NCBI RefSeq assembly: GCF_001679645.1
Contig: NZ_LRUN01000004.1
Location: 1-40,395, forward strand
Direction of reading: 5' to 3'
Length of the DNA stretch: 40,395 nt
From: Pseudomonas bananamidigenes
GTDB lineage: Bacteria; Pseudomonadota; Gammaproteobacteria; Pseudomonadales; Pseudomonadaceae
Shown: in pieces, positions 34,359 to 40,395 of the stretch
Numbering within the stretch: the stretch's first letter is position 1
How the letters are laid out: each line of letters opens with the position of its first letter
Program-made: the position numbers and the translations under genes
The notes under the pieces: model-generated
Told to the model about the DNA's origin: nothing
What the model saw: the letters and a program-made list of their open reading frames with translations, nothing else
Database searches by the model: none

Positions 34359-35348
34359 TCAGGCCGAGATGATCCTGTTCTTGCCCTGACGCTTGGCTTC
34401 ATACATCGCCGCATCGGCCCGGGCGAACAGGGCGTCGAGATTCTCGTCTTCCGGGGTGAGGCTGGTCAGGCCCTGGCTGACCGTGATGCCGAACGCCTGT
34501 TCACCCTGGCTGAAACTCAGACGCTGAATTTCCCGTTGCAGACGCTCGGCCACTTGCATCGCCATGTCCGGCGCACAGCCTGGAAACACTGCTGCGAATT
34601 CCTCGCCTCCAATCCGTCCGAACAGGTCACCCCGGCGCAATGAGGCACGTCCGCATTCAGCAATCCGTTGCAGAACGTTGTCGCCTTCCGGATGGCCATG
34701 GGTGTCGTTGATCACCTTGAAATCATCGATGTCCAGCAGCAGGAACGCCAATGGCGCGCCCTGGAGGCGAGCCTCTTCAAACTCGCGATTGGCGCACTCG
34801 AAGAAGTGCCGGCGGTTGCTGCTCTGGGTCAGAACGTCAGTGGTGGCCAGGCGCTGCAGCTCGCTTTCCATCTGTTTCTTTTCGGTGATGTCTTCGGCGA
34901 GACCGACGATGATCACCGGTTGTTCCGGATCTTCCTGGCGGTTGATGAAGCACTTGTCGCTGATCCAGCGTACCTGGCCGTCGGCATCGATGATCCGGTA
35001 TTCGCGGTCTTCCACTGCGCCCTTGTGCAGCACTTCGGCGAGGCTGCGTTCGGCATATTCGAGGTCTTCGGGGTAGATGCTGTCGCGCCACTGGTTGTAG
35101 TCGGCCAGTAACAGCGCAGCCGAGCGGCCGAAAATCCGCTCATAGGCGGGGCTGACGTACAGCACCTGACGGGTTTCCCAGTTGAAGGCCCAAAGCACGG
35201 CGTTGACACTGACCAGCAGCGAGCTGAACAACTGTTCGCGTTCGCTCAGGCGCGCGACTTCGCCCTGTGCGTGCATCAATGCCATCAAGGTTTGCGCGGC
35301 TTCTGGCCACTGGGGAGGGGACGAGTCTTTTTGATTGTTGTTGACCAT
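34359..35348 (-). CDS. PAS-GGDEF diguanylate cyclase
   Basis: The 329-residue soluble protein has a PAS domain with PAC segment (about 45-160, including YVSPAYERIFGRS and IVGLAEDITEKKQ) and a C-terminal GGDEF domain. The active site is an intact GGEEF in FGRIGGEEFAAVFPG. The inhibitory I-site RRGD lies five residues before it, so product feedback is expected. The usual LTGLxNRR reads LTQSSNRR here. It should make c-di-GMP from GTP in response to an unknown PAS signal. The start is uncertain: ATG at 35348 or GTG at 35393 (15 more residues). Confidence 0.88.
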   Translation of the reverse strand: MVNNNQKDSSPPQWPEAAQTLMALMHAQGEVARLSEREQLFSSLLVSVNAVLWAFNWETRQVLYVSPAYERIFGRSAALLLADYNQWRDSIYPEDLEYAERSLAEVLHKGAVEDREYRIIDADGQVRWISDKCFINRQEDPEQPVIIVGLAEDITEKKQMESELQRLATTDVLTQSSNRRHFFECANREFEEARLQGAPLAFLLLDIDDFKVINDTHGHPEGDNVLQRIAECGRASLRRGDLFGRIGGEEFAAVFPGCAPDMAMQVAERLQREIQRLSFSQGEQAFGITVSQGLTSLTPEDENLDALFARADAAMYEAKRQGKNRIISA

Positions 35349-35459
35349 CGACACGGATCTCAAAGGGCGTGCCGGGAAGTCGACAACGGCCACGGGATAG
35401 CCCGCCAGAGTGGCGAAGTGTCTTTGAGATAGGGGATCGCGGGTGAAGTTCCGCGCTTT

Positions 35460-35573
35460 CGTGGAGAGGGAGTTTGCTCCCGCCGGGCGGTAGTGACGAC
35501 GTGTTCCGGAGAAAACACGTCGTCAGCTTTTGCGTTTGCTGTGCAGCCTTCGCGGGAGCAAGCTCCGCGCCAC
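35460..35573. repeat. REPIN with an internal 12-bp hairpin
   Basis: A forward REP (GTGGAGAGGGAG..GCTCCCGCCGGGC, about 35461-35489) faces an inverted REP (about 35545-35573, complement of TGTGGCGCGGAGCTTGCTCC). Between them lies a perfect inverted repeat TGACGACGTGTT (35494-35505) / AACACGTCGTCA (35514-35525) with an 8-nt loop. It sits between the desaturase and the cyclase genes, both on the minus strand. Confidence 0.8.
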
Positions 35574-35575
35574 AA

Positions 35576-36754
35576 TCAGGCAGGGCGTAGCGAGTAGGTT
35601 TTCAACTGATCGGCGAATTCACGCAGGGACTGGATACCACTGGCCTCCGCCTCGTGTACCCATTCCTTGATGGCCGCGAGCATGTCGTGGCCATTTGCGC
35701 TGGTCTTGACCCAGATCTGCTGCAGGGCCAGGCGTTTTTCGTAAATTACCTTCAGCGCCTGGCTGTGTTCGAGCATGTTCTGGATGCGTGCGTGATGACG
35801 ATCCTCGAGCAGGCTGGTTTCACGGGAGAGCAGACGCTTGGCGCGGTGGAACTGGTGACGTACCGAATGATCTACCTTGGCCAGTTCCTGCTTGACCAGC
35901 GGCCCGATCACCAGCTTGCGGTACTGGGCCATGATCTGGAAACGGTTGTTGAGGATCGCCATGGCGGTGTCCATGTCGAGACTGCCCTTGCCTGCCACGC
36001 GGTGAGCGATCGGAGCGACCCGTTGTACCCTGGCCAGGCGCAGGAAACAGAAAACCTTGATCCAGGCCCAGCCGAGGTCGAACTCCCACTTTCTGACCGA
36101 CAGTTTGGCCGAGTTGGGGTACGTATGGTGGTTGTTGTGCAGCTCTTCGCCACCGATCAGGATGCCCCACGGCACCAGATTGGTCGCGGCATCGCGGCAT
36201 TCGAAGTTGCGGTAGCCGACGGCGTGGCCGAGGCCGTTGACCACGCCGGCGGCCCAGACCGGGATCCACATCATCTGGATCGCCCAGATGGTGATGCCGA
36301 TGGTGCCGAACAGCATCAGGTCGACGACCGCCATGAGCGCCACGCCCAGCAGGCGATAGCGGCTGTAGAGGTTGCGTTCGATCCAGTCTTCCGGGCAGTT
36401 CTTGCCGTAGATGCGCAGGGTCTCGGGGTTCTGCGCTTCTTCGCGGTACAGCTCGGCACCTTTGCGCAGCACCGTGGACAGACCTTTGACGACCGGACTG
36501 TGCGGGTCATCCTCGGTTTCGCACTTGGCGTGGTGCTTGCGATGGATGGCGGTCCACTCGCGGGTGTTCTGTGCGGTGGTCAGCCACAGCCAGAAACGGA
36601 AAAAATGCTTCAGTCCGGCATTCAACTCCAGAGAGCGATGGGCCGAGTAGCGGTGCAAATAGACCGTGACGGCAACAATCGTCACGTGGGTCATCAGCAG
36701 GGTCACGGCGACCAGCGACCAGGCCGACAAGCCAAGAAAACCTTCGTACCACAT
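35576..36754 (-). CDS. desA: Acyl fatty-acid desaturase (DesA-like)
   Basis: The 392-residue membrane di-iron desaturase shows the three His boxes: H34-RYSA-H39, H71-RK-H74-H75, and HNNHH in GEELHNNHHTYPNS. Hydrophobic pairs of helices lie at about 8-32 and 45-60, and again at about 145-185. After the catalytic core comes a charged helical C-terminal region of about 130 residues. DesA-type enzymes of Pseudomonas introduce a delta-9 double bond into membrane phospholipid acyl chains under aerobic conditions. A GATAAT -10-like box lies on the minus strand at 36799-36794. The symbol rests on similarity to the P. aeruginosa gene and its conserved neighbours. Confidence 0.87.
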   Translation of the reverse strand: MWYEGFLGLSAWSLVAVTLLMTHVTIVAVTVYLHRYSAHRSLELNAGLKHFFRFWLWLTTAQNTREWTAIHRKHHAKCETEDDPHSPVVKGLSTVLRKGAELYREEAQNPETLRIYGKNCPEDWIERNLYSRYRLLGVALMAVVDLMLFGTIGITIWAIQMMWIPVWAAGVVNGLGHAVGYRNFECRDAATNLVPWGILIGGEELHNNHHTYPNSAKLSVRKWEFDLGWAWIKVFCFLRLARVQRVAPIAHRVAGKGSLDMDTAMAILNNRFQIMAQYRKLVIGPLVKQELAKVDHSVRHQFHRAKRLLSRETSLLEDRHHARIQNMLEHSQALKVIYEKRLALQQIWVKTSANGHDMLAAIKEWVHEAEASGIQSLREFADQLKTYSLRPA

Positions 36755-36862
36755 AGGCTATAGGGCCCTCGATAGAGAAAAAACAGCCGTTGCATTATCA
36801 CCAAGCACACAGATAAAACCAGTCGCCCTTTCAGATAAGAGATGGCTGGATGTTTCTTGACC

Positions 36863-36868
36863 TATAAT
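36863..36868 (+). promoter_or_regulatory. TATAAT -10 element before the GGDEF-EAL gene
   Basis: TATAAT is a perfect -10 box, with the transcript start expected near 36875. No clear -35 lies 16-18 nt upstream. Its position rules out the in-frame ATG at 36842 as start. Confidence 0.5.
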
Positions 36869-36901
36869 CCCGACATTTTTTGTAGGGACATGGACGGCCG
36901 A

Positions 36902-38821
36902 ATGTCTGCCACATACCGCGATGCCTTGCGTGCAGCGCTGCTTTACCTGGTTCTTGCCGTTGTCTGGCTGCAAGGAACTGGCTATTTATTGAACAGTTTC
37001 TTCGATAGCTCTGCTGATCTGGTGCGTTGGCAACTGATCAACGGTTATGTCTTTGTGGCGCTCAGTGCCGGGCTGATCTTCCTCGCCCGGGCGCGCCTGT
37101 TCGAATGTCTGGGCATCGGTGCCCGGTTGCGCGAGCGTCAGGCCGATCGCGAACGCCTGCGCCAGGCCGCCGCGGTGTTCGACTGCACCCGCGAGGGCGT
37201 GCTGGTCACGGATCGACAGGGCCTGATCGTGCACGTCAATCGAGCCTTCATGGAAATCACCGGTTATCAGTACGACGAAGTGCTTGGCCGTCAGCCCAGC
37301 CTCTTCAAGTCCGGGCACCATCCGCCGGGGTTCTATCAGGCGATGTTCGCCACCTTGCAGGCGCAGGATGAATGGAGTGGCGAGATCTGGAACCGGCGCA
37401 AGAGCGGGGAGATTTATCCACAGTGGCAAACCATCCGGGTGATTCGCGACGATAATGGCCGCCTCAGTCACTACGTGGCAGTGTTTTCCGACATCAGTGC
37501 GATCAAGGACTCCGAGCATGAACTCAAGCACCTTGCCCACCACGACCCGTTGACCGACCTGCCCAACCGTTTGCTGTTCAGTGACCGCGCCGAACAGGCA
37601 CTGGCTTCGGCGCAGACCCACAAGCGTGGTTGCGCGCTGCTGATGATCGATCTGGACCACTTCAAACTGATCAACGACAGCCTCGGCCACAACATCGGAG
37701 ATCGCCTGCTCAAGTCGGTCGCCGTGCGTTTGCAGGCGCTGTTCGGGTCAGGCATCACGCTGGCGCGCCTGGGCGGCGACGAGTTCGCGGTGCTGATGGA
37801 AAGTTGTCCACAGCCTGCGCAGGCCGCAGCCCTGGCCCAACGCATTCTCGATGCCCTCAAGGAGCCGTTCTGCCTCGACGGCCACGAATTGTTCATTAAC
37901 GCCAGCCTCGGTATCAGTCTGTTTCCCAGCGATGCCTTGAGTGCCGAGCAACTGCTGCGCAATGCCGATGCGGCGTTGTTCAAGGCCAAGAGCAGCGGCC
38001 GAAACGGCTATGCGCTGTACACCGAAGAACTGACCGCCCACGCCCAGCAACGTGTCGAGATTGCCTTCGAATTGCGTCGAGCGTTGGAGCAACAGGAGCT
38101 ACGTGTCTACTACCAACCGGTTCACGACCTGCAGACCAGCCGCCTGGTAGGTGTCGAGGCCTTGGTGCGTTGGGAGCACCCACAGCGTGGCCTTGTGTCT
38201 CCCGCGGAATTCATTCCGATTGCCGAACGCACCGGGATGATCTCGGAAATCGATGCCTGGGTGATGCAGCAGGCCTGTCGGCAGATGTGCCAATGGCAGC
38301 AGGCCGGAGTGGTGCTGTCGTTTGTTGCGGTGAATGTGTCGTCGCGATTGTTTGCGCGCCGCGAGTTGTATCAACAGGTGGCAAAGGTGCTGCATGACAC
38401 CGGGCTTGATCCAGCGTATCTGGAGCTGGAAGTCACCGAAAGCGCAGTCATGGATGACCCGGAAGTGGCACTGGAGCAGATGCATCGTCTGCGCGAGCTG
38501 GGCATTCGTCTGGCCATCGATGATTTCGGCACGGGATATTCGTCGCTTTTGCGGCTCAAACGCCTGCCGGTGCAGAAGCTCAAGATCGATCAAGGCTTTG
38601 TCGCCGGCCTGCCCTGGGACGAAGACGATGCCGCGATTGTCCGGGTGATCATCGCTTTGGCCCGGAGCATGGGCATGCAGGTGCATGCCGAGGGTATTGA
38701 ACAGCCTGAGCAGGCGGCGTTTTTGCTCGAACAGGCATGCGATCTGGGACAGGGCTACTGGTTCGGGCGGCCGGTGCCTGAAGCTCAGATCGACTGGGCC
38801 AGAGCGCCGGCAATCGGCTGA
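36902..38821 (+). CDS. Membrane PAS-GGDEF-EAL c-di-GMP enzyme
   Basis: The 639-residue protein has two membrane helices (about 10-30 and 45-62) and a PAS/PAC domain (about 85-200, with GVLVTDRQGLIVHVNRAFMEITGY). A GGDEF domain follows (about 205-370, intact LGGDEFAVL), then an EAL domain (about 385-635) with EALVRWEHP, VNVSSRLF, ELEVTESAVMDD and IDDFGTGYSSL. Both catalytic motifs are intact, so cyclase and phosphodiesterase activity are possible; the P. aeruginosa gene in the same position next to desA is a phosphodiesterase. Start 36902 is chosen from the -10 box and GGACGG 7 nt upstream; ATG 36890 is possible. Confidence 0.88.
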   Translation: MSATYRDALRAALLYLVLAVVWLQGTGYLLNSFFDSSADLVRWQLINGYVFVALSAGLIFLARARLFECLGIGARLRERQADRERLRQAAAVFDCTREGVLVTDRQGLIVHVNRAFMEITGYQYDEVLGRQPSLFKSGHHPPGFYQAMFATLQAQDEWSGEIWNRRKSGEIYPQWQTIRVIRDDNGRLSHYVAVFSDISAIKDSEHELKHLAHHDPLTDLPNRLLFSDRAEQALASAQTHKRGCALLMIDLDHFKLINDSLGHNIGDRLLKSVAVRLQALFGSGITLARLGGDEFAVLMESCPQPAQAAALAQRILDALKEPFCLDGHELFINASLGISLFPSDALSAEQLLRNADAALFKAKSSGRNGYALYTEELTAHAQQRVEIAFELRRALEQQELRVYYQPVHDLQTSRLVGVEALVRWEHPQRGLVSPAEFIPIAERTGMISEIDAWVMQQACRQMCQWQQAGVVLSFVAVNVSSRLFARRELYQQVAKVLHDTGLDPAYLELEVTESAVMDDPEVALEQMHRLRELGIRLAIDDFGTGYSSLLRLKRLPVQKLKIDQGFVAGLPWDEDDAAIVRVIIALARSMGMQVHAEGIEQPEQAAFLLEQACDLGQGYWFGRPVPEAQIDWARAPAIG

Positions 38822-38904
38822 AGGGTATGCGCAGCGGGTTTGCGAACGGGCAAATCCGCCGCAAACCCTTGCTGTATCACATAATGTTTTCCAGTTATAT
38901 AAAC

Positions 38905-38949
38905 ATTCTTAAATAGTCTTTTTAAGAATATCTGCGCCTCTCTTATATT
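38905..38949 (+). promoter_or_regulatory. oscA promoter with LysR/CysB-like dyad
   Basis: ATTCTTAAA (38905-38913) and TTTAAGAAT (38921-38929) are perfect 9-bp inverted arms around 7 nt. The right arm overlaps the -35 (TTAAGA, 38922-38927), 16 nt before the -10 TATATT (38944-38949). This AT-rich layout suits activation by a LysR-type regulator such as CysB under sulfate starvation, inferred from the genes controlled. Confidence 0.5.
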
Positions 38950-39010
38950 GCTCCCACGCCGAACGCAGTGCCGCCACTGCCAGGCATATCCCATACAAAG
39001 GAGCAGCACC

Positions 39011-39193
39011 ATGAGCGCATCCCTGCGTAGCGTTGACGGTCAGGACGAAACCACCATCCTGCGTGAAATCCAGAGCGCCTTGCGCGACCTGCGTTTCGGC
39101 GCGGTGGAGATCACTGTGCACAACGCCCAAGTCGTCCAGATCGAACGCAAAGAGAAATTCCGTCTGCAGCAACCGGGCAACAAATCGGGCTGA
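39011..39193 (+). CDS. oscA: Sulfur-starvation response protein OscA (DUF2292)
   Basis: The 60-residue protein fits OscA/YezD-type DUF2292: [39 protein letters not shown] is the whole family core, a helix followed by a beta-hairpin. OscA was described in a Pseudomonas as needed for growth under sulfate limitation and oxidative stress. The gene lies just before sbp, its usual place in Pseudomonas. GGAG lies about 8 nt upstream of the ATG. Confidence 0.85.
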   Translation: MSASLRSVDGQDETTILREIQSALRDLRFGAVEITVHNAQVVQIERKEKFRLQQPGNKSG

Positions 39194-39199
39194 ACGCAA

Positions 39200-39266
39200 A
39201 AAGATCCCAGCCTGCGCCCGCTCTTGCCGGGGATCAATGCAAGAGCGGGCGCAGGCGGTGATCTTT
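39200..39266. repeat. Long hairpin between oscA and sbp (diverged REPIN)
   Basis: GCCTGCGCCCGCTCTTGC (39210-39227) pairs perfectly over 18 bp with 39239-39256. An outer pair AAAGATC (39200-39206) / GATCTTT (39260-39266) extends it to about 28 bp with a 3-nt imperfect step. The AAAGATC.CAGCCTGCG...CGCAGG..GATCTTT layout resembles a common P. fluorescens intergenic repeat. It could act as an attenuator or mRNA stabiliser. Confidence 0.8.
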
Positions 39267-39332
39267 AGAGGCAACCCGATTTTCGAAATCCATAAGAAAA
39301 AGCCACCACCAAGAATTCCAGGAGCTTTCACC

Positions 39333-40346
39333 ATGTCGTCGATTCGCCGTTACGCTTTGGCCGCTCTGGCCAGTGCCGTGTTTGCCGGTTCTGCAGTTGC
39401 CAAGGATTACGAGCTGCTCAACGTGTCGTATGACCCGACCCGCGAGCTGTACCAGGACTACAACGCCGAATTCGTGAAGTACTGGCAGGCAGAACATGCC
39501 GGCGACACCGTGAAAATCCAGCAATCCCACGGAGGTTCGGGCAAGCAGGGCCGTGCGGTGATCGACGGTCTGCGCGCCGACGTCGTGACCCTGGCGCTGG
39601 CCGGCGACATCGACGAAATCGCCAAGCTCGGCAAGACCCTGCCGGCCGACTGGCAGAAGCGTTTGCCGGACGCCAGCACTCCGTACACCTCGACCATCGT
39701 GTTTCTGGTGCGCAAGGGCAACCCGAAAGGTATCAAGGACTGGGGTGACCTGATCAAGAACGATGTATCGGTAATCACGCCGAATCCGAAAACCTCCGGC
39801 GGTGCGCGCTGGAACTTCCTCGCGGCGTGGGCCTACGGCCTCAAAGCCAACGGCGGCAACGAAGCGAAAGCCAAGGAATATGTACAGACCCTGTTCAAGC
39901 ACGTTCCGGTGCTGGACACCGGCGCCCGTGGCTCGACCATCACCTTCGTCAACAACGGCCAGGGTGACGTGTTGCTGGCCTGGGAAAACGAAGCCTTCCT
40001 GGCGCTGAAAGAGGACGGCGGCAAGGACAAGTTCGACATCGTCGTGCCTTCGCTGTCGATCCTCGCCGAACCACCGGTGGCCGTGGTCGACAAGAACGCC
40101 GAGAAGAAGGGCAACGAGCAGATCGCCGAAGCCTACCTCAAGCACCTGTACAGCCCGGCCGGCCAGGAAATCGCGGCGAAGAACTTCTACCGCCCGCGTG
40201 ACAAGGACGTGGCCGCCAAGTACGCCCAGCAGTTCCCGAAACTGGAACTGGTGACCATCGACAAGGACTTCGGCGGCTGGAAAACCGCACAACCGAAATT
40301 CTTCAACGACGGTGGCGTGTTCGACCAGATCTATCAGGCGCAGTAA
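39333..40346 (+). CDS. sbp: Periplasmic sulfate-binding protein Sbp
   Basis: The 337-residue protein has a signal peptide cleaved near [11 protein letters not shown] (about residue 23). It shows the sulfate/thiosulfate-binding features [75 protein letters not shown] and [11 protein letters not shown], which together line the anion pocket. It delivers sulfate to the CysTWA ABC transporter, whose genes probably lie beyond the right edge. The ATG at 39333 has AGGAG 8 nt upstream; the open frame extends further upstream without meaning. Confidence 0.95.
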   Translation: MSSIRRYALAALASAVFAGSAVAKDYELLNVSYDPTRELYQDYNAEFVKYWQAEHAGDTVKIQQSHGGSGKQGRAVIDGLRADVVTLALAGDIDEIAKLGKTLPADWQKRLPDASTPYTSTIVFLVRKGNPKGIKDWGDLIKNDVSVITPNPKTSGGARWNFLAAWAYGLKANGGNEAKAKEYVQTLFKHVPVLDTGARGSTITFVNNGQGDVLLAWENEAFLALKEDGGKDKFDIVVPSLSILAEPPVAVVDKNAEKKGNEQIAEAYLKHLYSPAGQEIAAKNFYRPRDKDVAAKYAQQFPKLELVTIDKDFGGWKTAQPKFFNDGGVFDQIYQAQ

Positions 40347-40361
40347 TCTCGAATGAAACGA

Positions 40362-40376
40362 GCCTGATGCTCAGGC
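40362..40376 (+). other. Short hairpin after sbp
   Basis: GCCTGA (40362-40367) and TCAGGC (40371-40376) pair around TGC. There is no T-tract, so it is more likely an mRNA-end stabiliser than a terminator. Confidence 0.4.
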
Positions 40377-40384
40377 ACAAAACA

Positions 40385-40395
40385 TGTGGGAGCGA
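40385..40395 (+). repeat. Start of a REP element cut by the window edge
   Basis: TGTGGGAGCGA is identical to the first bases of the REP at 7608 and stops at the window end. Confidence 0.65.

Overview
The window reads as chromosomal DNA of a Pseudomonas species of the fluorescens group. The support is a high-GC coding style, REP/REPIN elements of the GTGGGAGCG...GCTCGCG and GTGGCGAGGGAGCTTGCTCCC types, a gabD-gabT pair, a desaturase/GGDEF-EAL/oscA/sbp block that recalls the P. aeruginosa PA0283-PA0286 order, and a pgaABCD operon. The species is inferred from gene content, not from a marker gene.

Layout. 1-5611: the 3' end of a giant Ig-like repeat adhesin with exact 306-nt repeats, a TolC-family outer-membrane lipoprotein, a cupin-type Asp/Asn hydroxylase carrying a C-terminal Nif11-like domain, and a sulfotransferase, all tightly packed on one strand. 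5593-6881 (minus): stomatin-like (slipin) and NfeD proteins. 7078-8527: a YbaK-type deacylase, a REPIN, a DUF2789 protein, and a Phd/RelE toxin-antitoxin pair whose ribosome binding site lies inside a perfect palindrome. 8559-13720: a MarR-controlled five-gene operon for a FUSC/DUF1656/HlyD/NodT efflux pump, genes joined by 4-bp overlaps, ending in a terminator. 13759-16160: a two-TM protein and a YdgA-like protein, each with its own terminator. 16362-22742: pgaABCD for export, deacetylation and synthesis of poly-beta-1,6-N-acetylglucosamine. 22735-24962: a Rieske/FAD reductase and a YbhB-like protein.

25050-27960 holds a VWA lipoprotein, an ECF sigma factor and a single-TM putative anti-sigma factor. 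28041-28392 holds a small acidic protein, a shared terminator and tRNA-Arg(CCG). 28592-29719 is a three-gene R-body-type cluster: two RebB-like proteins flanking an unrecognised helical protein. 30039-32999 holds gabD and gabT (GABA catabolism). 33087-38821 holds an HDOD response regulator, a PAS-GGDEF cyclase, a fatty-acid desaturase and a PAS-GGDEF-EAL protein. 39011-40346 holds oscA and sbp (sulfate starvation), with a long hairpin between them. The window ends inside a REP.

A surface/biofilm theme links the adhesin module, the PNAG operon and the two c-di-GMP enzymes. The two most unusual loci are the adhesin operon with its putative protein-modifying enzymes and the R-body-type cluster. 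All functions are inferred from sequence alone.
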